Assembly: GCA_028583605.1 (NCBI GenBank)
Contig: CM053337.1
Coordinates: 9,934,469-9,998,468 of the forward strand
Reading direction: 5' to 3'
From: Dastarcus helophoroides
Taxonomy: Eukaryota; Arthropoda; Insecta; Coleoptera; Bothrideridae
DNA length: 64,000 nucleotides
Shown here one piece after another: positions 1 through 12,600 of the stretch; within the stretch, counting starts at the first letter, position 1; every line of letters begins with the position of its first letter. The notes beneath the pieces are model-generated. The model did not search any database. It saw only the letters and a program-made list of their open reading frames with translations, and was not told the DNA's origin. The translations under genes were made by a program, and so were the position numbers.

Positions 1-617
1 TTTATTAAGCTCTGGTGAAAGATTTTTAAAATATTTGGATATAAAAAGAGATGACATTCATATAGCAGTAATAGACATTTAAAAAATGTATATTGTCAAA
101 TCGTAAAAAATTAATATCTCAATATGTACTCCAGACTAAATTAAGTCTAGTTTTTTCAAAAAATGTTTGTGTTTCCCTAAAGCAGGTAATTTTAACTTCT
201 CTTTGAAATATAAAAGCGAATTACAACATTCCCAGTTTTCCTTGAAAAACATAAGGGATATACTCTAAAGCACTGAACTAAACACTGTGGCTTGTGATTA
301 AGTCCAAAGAAGGTTTCACCCCTTTACCACATCGGCAATTAAATAAATAATTACGCGTAATTATTTATTTAATTGCCGATGTGGTAAAGGGGTGAAACCT
401 TCTTTGGACATAAGGGATATAAACCATGTTTTCAATCAAATAAAATTTGTATTTCTTTTTCTCAATATTTTAAATAATGTGACTTGAGATAGTTTTATTA
501 TGGGTTACATAAAAGTTTTTGCTCTTTGTGCTACTCTACTAACATGTAGCTTTGAAAGAAAGTAAATACATGAACACATTATATAATCACAGTTAGTAGA
601 AAACATATATACAGATC
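1..617. other. 3' flank of the SLC44 gene
   Basis: AT-rich sequence beyond the stop codon of the SLC44 gene, which is read leftward and stops at 618-620. Apart from the palindrome at 302-409 and its flanks, no coding or RNA feature is visible. The 3' untranslated region of the SLC44 transcript should lie here, but no polyadenylation site was assigned. Confidence 0.5.
249..421. repeat. Perfect 108-bp palindrome inside a short insertion
   Basis: Positions 302-409 form a perfect inverted repeat: two 54-base arms, no mismatch and no spacer, centred on ACGCGT at 353-358. The 14-mer ACATAAGGGATATA occurs at 249-262 and again at 408-421, like a target-site duplication around an inserted segment. 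The left flank carries AACACTGTGGCTTGTGATTA at 281-300, which recurs with two changes at 46487-46506. This is probably a foldback mini-transposon or a fresh palindromic duplication. The family is not recognised. Confidence 0.8.
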
Positions 618-3600
618 TCAACTTCGAAGTGTATTAGAATTATTATTAATTGTAATTAATTCCTGAGGCATGTTGTATGGTCGTTCGATTCCATCATTCA
701 GCGAAACATCTTCACAAAGGCAGATGAATACAGTATCAGCTGCAGCCTAAAAAAAAGAGGATAAATCTCCAGAGAATAAAATCCATAACAATTACCTCAA
801 GCGTGGTGAAAAAATTCAAAGCAGCTATAAATGATACGACGTAACATATTACAACAGGTAGGTCATAATCCTGTTGCAGCTAGAAATTTAAGGAAGTCCA
901 TAAACTAGCTTTCCACCAAATTGCAAGAACTTACCAAATAACTACACGAAAAATGTCCAAGGAAGCCACCTAACAAAAAAACCCATACCGAAGCTGCTTT
1001 TAGTACAATATTACCTAAAGTTTTAAACGCAACGAAATTCTTCCAGTTTTCTTCCATCGACCTAAATAATTTCTTAACGGATCCGAAGGACGGCGCCCCA
1101 TGCAGCGCTAAAATATAGTCAATTAAGTATTCTGCAACAAAGCAGTCTCGAACGTGCTACAATTGAAAATATTTACAACCAAGAAGCCACTAGTTTCAGT
1201 TTTGATGGCATTCAGGTATGTTAAGAAGTTATGTGGTTGACTGCATCCTGGATTTGGGATGGGTTGTCTTAAAAATTATATGCCAGCACTTGGGCCACCA
1301 TTTTGGGGCCCTGTGATTAAGGTGTTCTTGGTCATTCATTCTACCAGAAGAAAAGAAAAAGGAAGAGGAAGATGAGGGGGAAGAGGACGAAGAAGATGAA
1401 GATAAGGAAGAGGAAGAGGAAAAGGAAGAGGAAGAGGAAGAGAAAGAGGAATAGGAAGATGAAAAGAAAGAGGAAGGGAAATGGGAAGAGGAAGAAGACG
1501 AAAAGAAAGAGAAAGAGGAAAAGGAAGAAGAAAAGGAAGAGGACGAGGAAGATGAAAATGAAGAAGAGGAAAAGGAAGAGGAAGAGGAAAAGTAGAGGAA
1601 GAGGAAAAGCAAGAGGAAAAGGAAGATGAAGAGGAAAAGTAGAGGAAGAGGAAGAGGGAAGAGGAAAGTGAAGAGGAAGAGTAAGAGGAAGAGTAAGAGG
1701 AAAAGGAAGAGGAAGAGTAAGAGGAAGAGAAAGAGGAAAAATAAAAACAAGAGGAAGAAGAAGAAGGAAAAGAAGAGGGTAAAGAAGAAGAGGGAGAAGA
1801 AGAAAAATAACAAAAAGAGAAACACAAAAGGACGAAGGCATAACGATAACGGTAGAGAAAAAAGAGTAAAAGTAAACCCAAAGAGAAAATAAAAAAGAGG
1901 AAGATGAAGATCAGGAACAGAAAGAGGAGGAAGAAAAGAAAGAGGCAGAGGAAGTTAAGATGAAGATGAAAACGAAAAGAAAAAGGAAGAGAAAGAGGAA
2001 AAGTAGAGGAAAAGAAAAAGAAAGAGGAAGAGGAAGAGGAAAAGAAAGAGGCAGAGAAAGGGAAAGAGGAAGAAGAAGAGGAAGTTAAGATGAAGAGGAA
2101 AAGTAAAATTAAGAGGAAGAGGAAAAGGAAGAGAAAGAGGAAAAGTAGAGGAAGAAGCAAAGAAAGAGAAAGAGAAAGGGGAAGAGGAAGAGAAAGAGGA
2201 CGAGGAAGGGGAAGAGTACGAGGAAGAGTAAGAGGAAAAGTAAAAGGGAGAGGAAAGGGAAGAGAAAGAGAAAAAAGAAGAGGGCGAGGAAGATGAGGAA
2301 GAGGAAAAGGAAGATAAAGAGGAAAAGTAAAGGAAGAGAAAAAACAACAGCAAGAGGAAAGGAAAAGGAAGAGGATAAGGAAGAGGAAGTTCAGATGAAG
2401 AGAAAAAGAGAGAAGAAAAGGTAGAGTAAGATGAAGAGGAAGAGGAAAGGAAGAGGAAAGGAAGAGGAAGAGGAAGAGGAAAAGTAGAGAAAGAGGAAAA
2501 GCAAAAGGAAAAGGAAGAAAAAATGAAGAGGAAGAGGAAGTTAAGATGAAGATGAAGATAAAGAGGAAAAGAAAGAGTAAGATGAAGAGAAAGCGGAAAA
2601 GGAAGAGAAAGAGGAAAAGTAGAGGAAGAGGATAAGAAAGAGGAAGAGAAAGAGGAAGAGGAAAGGAAAGAGGAAGAGGAAGACGAAAAGGAATAGAAAG
2701 AGGAAAAGGAAGAGGAAAAGAGAGAACGAGGAAGATGAAGATGAGGAAGAGGAAAAAGAAAAGGAAGAGGAAGAGGAAAAGTAGAGGAAAAGGAAAAGCA
2801 AGAGGATGAAGAAAAGGAAAAGGAAGAAGAAATGGAAGAGGAAGTTAATATGAAGAGGAAGAGGAAGAGGAAGATGAAGAGGAAGAGGAAAAGGAAGAGA
2901 AAGAGGAAAAGAAAGAGGAAGAGGAAAAGAAAGAGGAATATAAAGAGAAAGAGGAAGAAGAAGAGAAAGAGGAAGAGTACGAGGAAGAGTAAGAGGAAGA
3001 GTAAAAGGAAGAGGAAAAGGATGAGGAAGTGGAAGAGAAAGAGGAAGAGGAAGGGGAAGAGGAAGAGGAAGAGGAAGAGGAAGAGGAAGAGGAAGAGGAA
3101 GAGGAAGAGGAAGAGGAAGAGGAAGAGGAAGAGGAAGAGGAAGAGGAAGAGGAAGAGGAAGAGGAAGAGGAAGAGGAAGAGGAAGAGTAAAGGGTAGAGG
3201 AAGAGGAAGATGAAGAGGTAAAGGAAGAGGAAGGAGAAGAGGAAGAGGAAGAGAAAGAGGAAAAAGAAGAACAAGAGGAAAAAGAAGAGGGAGAAGAAGA
3301 GGAGAAAGAAGAGAGGAAGAAGAGGGAGAAGATGGGAAATACCAAAAGGAGAGACACAGAAGGAAGAAGACATAACGATAACGGTAGAGAAAAAAGGGTA
3401 AAAGTAAACACAAAGAGAAAAGAAAAAAAAACTGAAGAAGATCCCTTAGATGCGTCTCTTTCAAACTGGCCACACTAGGCCAGAAGTCCCCAGCGTGGAT
3501 CCTCTGAATAATGCTAGTGTCGGGCACTTCAGCCACCCAATCTTGTTGACGTTCCTTGGATGCGCCTCTCTCAATCTGGTCACACTAGACCAGAAGTGTA

Positions 3601-6600
3601 CTAGTGCACTAGTGCCCGAGTATCAATCAAAAGATCTGATTGGCTGACTAAGCTGGAAATAATTACATCGAGGCCTAGGAGGGCCTAAACCAGTCTGTCG
3701 TTGTCGACTGTCGTATTGTAAGTTGTCGATTGTAGATATTTTCAATGGTAGCACCTTCGACTGTTTCATTACAGAGCATTTAATTGATAAAATACCCACC
3801 TGTTTCTACGTAGACACATTTAACAAAAGTGTGTGCCAGTTCATTTATGATAAATATACCAAAACTGCAGAAGTAAAACAATACTTGATTAAACGCGAAT
3901 ATTGGTGGTAATACTGCACATAAACATGTTGCAATGGTTAAAATAAAAGATCCAATGGCTAAGGTTCCGGAATGGAAATGAAACACAATTGTTATTGGTT
4001 TCTTAATTGAAGGTTGAGTGTTTTGCTTCGAACTAAAAATAATCAATGAGACAATATTGTATAGTTATTCGAAACAAATGAGTCCAAGTGCATAAAATAC
4101 TGTATAGTTTAAAATCTTTATTATTAAATATGATCACAAAGTCTTCCACCACCATAGTCAAAGTGGGATTTACCCCTGATCAGGAACTTTGGTCCATCAG
4201 CAAAGGAGGATTTTTCAGGAACAAGAAAAACCACAACTGAAGAGTGTCACATCGATAGTCACACCACTTGCCACACCACTAGTCACGCAAGTAGTCACAC
4301 TAGTAGGCACACTAGTAGTCACACCAATAGTCACACCAGTAGTCACAACAGTAGCCACACCAGTAGTCACACCAGTAGTCACACCAGCAGTCACACCGCT
4401 AGTCACACCAATAGTCACACCAGTAGTCACACCAGTAGTCACACCAATAGTCACACCAGTAGTCACACCAGATGCGAAAAAGTTAGAAGGGCCCAACAAC
4501 GATAAGAGAGACACGGTATGTCAATCGTATCAGAGGTGGAGGCTGCAATATTCCAAACATACCAGAGACAAAGCACACCAGAACAAAGCATATCAGAGAC
4601 AAAATGTTTCTAATTCAAAAATAAATCAGGAGAGTTTCGTAATTCAAAATGGTAAGATGAGAACTATTTTTTACAAGACTACTTTCTATATAACTCCTTT
4701 CTATATAACTACTTTCTACATAACTACTTTCTACATAACTACTTTCTACATAACTACTTTCTACATAACTACTTTCTAATTCCACTTTCACTTTAGAAAA
4801 ATTTCTGCTTTGCTGCTATGATTGACATGCACGTTAAGAAATTCTCCTTTACATTATTATCCCAAATTGACTAAAGTAGCATTTTATGCAAGTGAACTCA
4901 ATATCTTGTTATGCTTAATTTAAGCTCCTACCTTTTAAAGAGCCATTCCGAAATTACAAGTGATGTGATCATGTACAGAGTGTTCAAAATGAATTGTGCA
5001 AGCCACACCAGCGCGAAACTCCAGAAAATTTTTGTCGCATACATAACTGCAGTTGGCTTATAGTCGTAGCGACCAAGTAAATCTGAAGTGATAACTCCTG
5101 AGGTGCTCAGAATTACAAATGAGAAACCTATGACGACAACGATAACCATAGAAAGTAAAGATCCCTGAAAACAACTTTTCATCAAGAAATTTCCTGAAAG
5201 AAAGTCCATACAACAACAAGAATTTCCTAGTATTCTTCAGGAAATTTCCTAAAAGATAGTCCGGACTTTTGGAACACTCCACTAATATTTATAATCTTAA
5301 TTTAAAGGTATTTTTCAAAAACGAGTTGTTTTTATTTTGAAATATTTTCGAATTTCCACTTTAAAGGTAGAGTTTCAAGAAAATTTTACAGTTTGACAAT
5401 ATGAAATCTCGAAGAAAAAAATTAAACCTAAAAATCGAAATCAATGTTCAGTCTTTTTTTAAAATTTTTTATTTTATTTTATTTTCTCAAAATTATCTCG
5501 AAGATTCAACTTGAACTTGAAATGTCAACTTTATTAACGCAATTTGCACTTTAAACCCAAAGAGATCGAATTTTGGAATTAAAAACAATGAACTCTGGAA
5601 ACAAGAACAAATCAAAACGTTCAAGATTGAAAAATTGAAATTCAAGATTGAAATCAAAAACTCGAATTTTTTTAAATCGATGTTTTTTCTCAAAAGGTAG
5701 TTGTGGTCTCGGAATTTTGAATGTTACCTAAAGATTTTTATTATTCCTCTTAACGTATGTTCAAGCTCAAAATTAAACTCGGAATCTCAAGGTAAAAGTA
5801 AAAGTTTTGAATATGGAACCAGACGATAACAGAGTTTGGTGGAACGGACTGGTCCTTGGTTATCTTCAAAAATTGAAATACAGAACTTGATCTCTCTTGT
5901 ATCTTTCTGAAGATGACAGCTTGGAAGTCGAAACGCACTAGAGTAACTTTTGTAATCTTTCTTGGTTTCAGGAGACAAGTTCAGTTTCAATTTTTGATAA
6001 TAGTTTTAAAAAAAGAAAAAAAGCAACTTACCAAGACAGGAATGCAGAAAATCCATTGTATGGCAAATATTGCTTTTGTAGCATCTTTGAATAACTGTAT
6101 TATTACCCTCATTCGTTGTTTAAAACATATAAATAAGATTAAGTAAAGGAAACTTATCGTCAATAAAATTGGCATCAGAAAATGTAATTTTTCTAAATTA
6201 TTTTCTGAATATGAACCCCTAAACAGTTCGACAAATTCAGCAATTATTTGCCTAAAAAGAAATGTTTTTATAATTTACAAGTTCACATACTTTCCTAAGG
6301 CATGAAGGAATATTGAGGAAATCGTTTATAATGAAATACACAATTAGTTGATGTCTAATTCTACTTACCCAATAAAGGTAAATAGGGCAAGAACTATACA
6401 GCCAACAATAACAAATCCTATCAAGGTGACCCACACCATTACTTCTGTTATATATTTAAAAACAGCAGCATAACCGACATTTAAACCTGAAAATCATTAA
6501 AAAAAATTTAAATTATTACCATTTAGGAGGTTTCATTAGTTGCATGATAATTTAAGGTCAGATTCTTAGAGTCAAAATGTAAAAAAAAAGTTTATATCAA

Positions 6601-9600
6601 CGTATGATAGAAAGAGTTAAATTTTGTTTAAAAAATAGTCTTTTATATTAATATTGTCTTTTATTTTATTTTTTTGGTGGAACGGACTGGTTCTTGGTTT
6701 ATCTTCAAAAATTGAAATACGAATCTTGTCCCCTGAAATCAAGCAAGATTAAAAAGCACAACAAAGGTTGCTCTAACACGTTTCGATTGCCAAGCTATCT
6801 CTCTGAACATGATAGTTTGGCTATCGAAACGCGTTAGAGCAACCTTTGTTGTGTTTTTTAATCGTTCTTTGTTTCAGGGACAAGATTTGTATTTCAATCC
6901 TCTTTTATATTAATAAAAGACGATTTTTAAGTATTAATCCACAAGACGACCGATTTTAATGACAATTGTGTAATTTGGTTTGATGTTAATGAACCTATCG
7001 GACCTGCTACAGTTAATTCAACAATTCCAGACGCAAGGGGCAAGTTTTTTGCATAAAAAAATAACTCGTAATTTATTTTAATTTTTATACGTTTTCAGTA
7101 GAGTAATCAAAAATACAACTTCTTTGTTTATGTTTTTTTCGGACCTCACTTTTTGCAACAATAATTATTTCCATGCATCTCCATGAATGAAATAAAAGTA
7201 GAGCGTTTAACGTTAATTCTGTGAAAATTCAGGGTCGAATTCCTTGGGTAAAAACATAGTAAAAAGTTCATATTAATATATTTCCGAAGACGCTTCGTTA
7301 AATTCTAAACTTTAGAAGATACGAAGTGTTAAAACATTTAAAAAAAATGGATTTTTAACACTCATGGACTCTGACGTGTAAGTAATTTTTCAAACATAGT
7401 TTCAGTATCTCTCTGAAGATGATAGTTTGGAGATCGACACGCGATAGAGCAACCTTTGTTGCGTTTTTTAATTTTTATTGGTTTCAGGGGACAAGATTTA
7501 TATTTCAATTTTTGAAGATAACCAAGGACCACCAAAAAATATATAATAATAATAAATAGTTTTACCTATAACTAGCACCAGAAACAATAGCAACTTTAAA
7601 CTTTCAAGTACTTGCATTTTCAGTTCCTAAAAACAACTTTGCTTTACAAAAGAAATAGATACTTATTAGCACTTACTCTGAGACCATCATGTTGGGTACA
7701 TATAGCGCTGCTTCCCGGCCTAAAATATAGAAAAAAAAAGATATAATGATGTGACTATTGCTGTTTTGCTACTATACTGGGCGATTCACACAATAGTGTG
7801 ACCCTGACGTGCCTGAAATCCAACCCAATATATACATATTTATGAGCAGAACGAATTTACAAAAAATTTTTCTTAGTGCTCACCTACGTTATATGGGAAA
7901 CTCATGTGCAAAATTTCATGCTGATTGCTTCAGGCTATGAGTTGTTTATTAGTATTTAGACTTTTATTAAATAAACTACAGAACTCGACTTTTATTGAAA
8001 ATTTTGACTTATTTCGTTAATTATCTTTATTTTCGAATTATTTCGAAAATTGCTACATTTCAAAATATCCACTTTTTTTACAATATTGACCTTCGACTCT
8101 CAAAATGTCAATTCGAAATGTATCCTTACTTTGGAAAAATTTGATTATTTTCGAAACTTTGACTTTTTGAAAATTCCAGCTTCTTTAAAATTCTCACTTA
8201 TTTGAATGTAATTTAATTTTTTGATAACTTTTTGCTTTTTTGTACTTTATGTGTTTAAAAATGTTCCTTTTTGGAAATTACAGCTGTATTTTAAAATTAT
8301 TTTTAATATTTCGATTTTTTTAGATATTTCGACTTATTTCGAAGTTTAAAAAGTTTTTTGATTTTTTTCAAACGTTTGACTTTATTTTTGAAAATGTTGA
8401 TCTTTTTTGAAATCTTGACTCGCAACTTCAAGTTCTTTGCAAATCTGACTCTTTTTAAATCCAATTTTTTCAAAACATTTCAATTCTTTTTAAAAATTTA
8501 AATTTTTAAGAAAATTCAATTTAAAAAAAATCGACTTTGGAAAAAAATTTGAATTTTGAAAAATATTCTATTTTCGAAAACAGTCTTTCTTAATTAGGCC
8601 TTTTTTTATAAAGATAACTACTTTTCGAAAAATCTGACTTCGATTTTTATTGATAATCTCAACTTCTTTGAATAATTCGACTTTTTTAACATTTTGGTTT
8701 TATATTTTGAAAACTTCGAATTTCAAATTTCCACTTTTTTTCAAATGTTGACTTATTTTGTAAAAATCAACACTTTTCGCCTTTCTTTAAAATTAGTAGA
8801 TACCCCCATCTTCGCCTGAGTGAAAGTAAAGAAAGGATTCTCGGATCTTCTTTGCTTTGACGATTCTTGATTAAAGTTGTTTTTTGATAATTTTGAGATT
8901 TTAAAATATGCACTCGTTTCAAAATATGGACTCGTTTCAAGATCTCCACATTTTCTCGTTTCACTTTTAAAATTTCAACTTTTTCTCACAATGTTAAATG
9001 TTGAAAATTTCGACTTTTTTCGAAACTTTTTTTGAAAATTCCTATTTCTTTACAATTTTAGCTTTTTTGTATAATACTTCAATTTTTTCTTTTTGTATAA
9101 TACTTCGATTTTTTCTTAAAAAACTGTTTTTTATAATTTTTGTCTGTTGAAGATTTTGAATTTCCAATTATGCATTTTTTTTTTAATTTCCATTTTTTCC
9201 AGGTTTTAATTTGCCTTCTAAATTTCAACCATTTCATAATTTCGCTTCCCTTTAGGATTTTAATTCCTTCTGGAATTAATTTTTTGAGCAATTTCGCACA
9301 AAATTTTCCTTTTTCGTTTTTTTTTAAATTTTGATTTTTTCATTAATCTGATCATGTTGAAATGTGTTTTTTTTAAATCTACTGTTTTCCAAAATATTAA
9401 CTTTCTTTTAACATTTCCATCTTTGTTCGAACTTTTGACTTTTTTCGAAATGTTTGTTTTTTTTTGAAAATTTCAACTTGTTTCAAAAATTTCGACTTTT
9501 TTCTTGAAGTTAGTACTTTATTGTAGTGTCCAGAATTTAAATATTAAAAAATTCGAGTTTTTTCACTTTTTTGAAAAATTGGTTTATTCAAAACCTCGAC

Positions 9601-12600
9601 TTTTGAAATTTTTAGAACTTTTATCAGAATTTTCATTTTTCTGAAAATTTCGACCTTTTGTCATTGAGTTTCTAATTTTTCTGAAAGTTATGTCTATTTT
9701 TGGGATTTAAACTATTTCAAAATTTCGACCATTTTTTAAGAATATTGGAAATGTTCACCTTTTTCTGGAAACTTTGAATTTTTGTAATTTTTTGGCTGAA
9801 AATTTTATTTATTTATTTAATTTTGGAAAATCTGAGTTTGAATTTCGAATTTTTCAAATTTTGAACCAACTATATAAAACGAATCAGAGACCTACTCCGA
9901 TTCTAAAGAAGTAATTTCAAGTTTAAACTGAAAAGTTTCAAAAGAAATCAAACTTTAGGAAAATTTTCAAGTTTAATAAAATTTGAAATACAAATCTCTC
10001 CCCTGAAACCAAGAAAGATTAAAAAACACAACAAAGCTTGCTCTCGTTCTTTTCGATGATAAAAGTCACTGGAATAAGCTTGACCTTAAAGCCGAAATTT
10101 TAGGAAAAAGGAAAATGAAAAATGTAAATTAAAAACATTTAAATTTTCCGAAAAGTTCGAGAAAGTTTTTCTTTACATAAATTAGTTATTTTTTAAGAAT
10201 TTCAACGTTTTTTTAATTTACATTTTCAATTTTAAAAAAAGCAACATTAAAAAACGTTTCAGTTCTTAAAAGATGACTAATTTACGTAAAGAAAAACTTT
10301 CTCGAACTTTTCATAAAATTAGATCTTAAAAAATTCCTTAAAAACAATAAAAATCAAAAACACTTCTACATTTTCAAGTTGAAAGTGTCAAAAAATTCAG
10401 GAATATACTAAAAATTTCAAACAAAGTGGAATTGGGGTCCAAAGTGTTCGAATTTTTTCAAATATTTTTCGAAATAGTGCAGTATCTCTCTGAAGATGAT
10501 ATATTGAGTATCAAAACGCGTTAGAGCAACCGTTGTTGTGTTTTTTAATCTTTCTTCGTTACAGGGGACAAGATTTGTATTTCAATTTTTAAAGATAACC
10601 AAGGACCACTAAAACAATTTTAATCTGAATAAGAATGTTGAAAAAAGAAGCACAAGGCAAAATTTTGGCTTTAATTTAAAAATTTCTACCACACTGTTTC
10701 TCGAAATGTTGAATGCAAAGGCAAAATTTGGAAATGATATCGAAATTTCGAGAAAAAACTTGAAAATGTTCGTCAATCTTTCAAGTTAAGCATCGGGTGT
10801 GCCAAATTAAAGCCAAAATTTTGAAGGTTTCGATGTTAAAACTTAAATGTTTAGCAGTTTAAACTTATAAATACTAGATCAGAGTTCTTTTTTTTTAATA
10901 CTTAAATATTTATTTATTTTAAATATGTTTATAAATAATTTATATTAAAAAAAGGACTCTGACCACCTGCCAAAATTTGGATAAATTTGTCTACGAAATT
11001 CATTCATCAACGACATCAGCTCTCAACTTTAAATATTGTGTAGTATTGCATAGTAGTTTTTATTGCCAATTTTTACCATCTTAGAGGCTGAATTTTGAAA
11101 AATCCTCTCTTAGTGCTCATCTACGTATTATGGGAAACATCTATGTGAAATTTCATGCTCCTACACGCACCGGTTTAATCTAGCCATTGTCTGTCGTCAG
11201 TGTTTAGAGATTTATTAAATTTTCATTTATTCTCGAATTTTTTGCAAATTTTGACACAAAATTGTAATATTTTTTTAAAATTAAGACTTTAAAATTTTGA
11301 TTTTTTTTCATAAATTTAATTACATTATTGATTTTTTTAAACTTTTGCCTTTTTTTGAAAATTTACATTTTTGTTCAAACTTAGCAATTTCTCGAAGTTT
11401 CGGTCTTTTTTGGAAATTTCAAATTCGTTTTCAAAAATTTCGGCTTTTTGAGAAGATCCGACTTTATGTAGTAAATTGGACTTTGAAAAAATCGATTCTC
11501 ACTTTTTTTGAAAAATTTGATTTTTCTCAGAATTTCGAAATTTTTGAAATTTTCGAACTTTTTCAAAATTTTCACTCTTTTAGAAAATTTCGACTTTTTA
11601 TTATCAAATTTTGGACTTTTGCCCAAATTTATAACTTTTTTTCAGAATTTGATTCTTTTTCAAAATGTCTACATTTTTTCAAAATGTCGACTTTTTGCAA
11701 AAGTGTTGACTCTGCGAAAGTGTTGAGTTTTTTTCAATATTTTTGATCTTTTTCTCTAAATTTCAAATTTTTGTAACTTCGACATTTTATTTTTATTTTT
11801 TCCAGATTTTAATTTGCTTTCTAAATTTCAACCATTTCACAATTTCGCTTCCCTTTAAGATTTCAATTCCTTCTCGAATTTTTTGAGCCTTTTCGCACAA
11901 AATTTTGCTCTTTTTCGTTTTTTTTTTTAATTTTAATTTTTTTCCTAGATATGATTACGTTGAAATATTTTTTTTTAATTCTACCGTTTTCCAAAATATT
12001 AACTTTCTTTTAACATTTTCATCTTTGTTCAAAGTTCTGACTTTTTTCGAGATGTTTGGTTTTTTTTTGTAAATTTCGACTTTTTTCTCGAAGTTACTAC
12101 TTTATTGTAGTGTCCAAACAATTAAATACTAAAAAATTCGACTTATTTCACGTTTTTGAAAAATTAGTTTTTTCAAAACCTCGACTTTTGAAAATTTTTA
12201 GAACATGTTTATTAGAATTTTCATTTTCGATCTGTTTGTCCATTGAGTTTCTAATTTTTTCTGAAAGTTATCTCTATTTTGGAATTTTAAACTATTTAAA
12301 CAATATCGACTTTTTGTGAAAAACTTTGTCATGAGTCTAATTTTTGAAGTATGTCATATTTTTGGAATTTAAACTATTTCAAAATTTCGACTTTTTGTGA
12401 AAACTTTGACCATTTTTTAATTATATTGGAAATGTTGACCTTTTTCTGGAAACTTTGGATTTATTTTTGTTGTTTTTATTTTTGGAAAACCTGAGTTTGA
12501 ATTTCGAATTTTTCAAATTTTAAACCAACTATATATAAAACAAATCAGAGACCTACTCCGATTTTAAAGGAGTAATTTCAAGTTTAAACTGAAAAGTTTC

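Noticed and set aside
1229..3536. Long Lys/Arg, Ser and Leu/Phe open frames (up to 472 residues)
   Set aside because: They are translations of a purine hexamer repeat in all frames, with no domain and no splice context of their own.
4189..4779. 196-residue Val-Thr-Pro and Phe-Tyr-Ile-Thr-Thr protein
   Set aside because: Made of two minisatellites; antisense inside an SLC44 intron.
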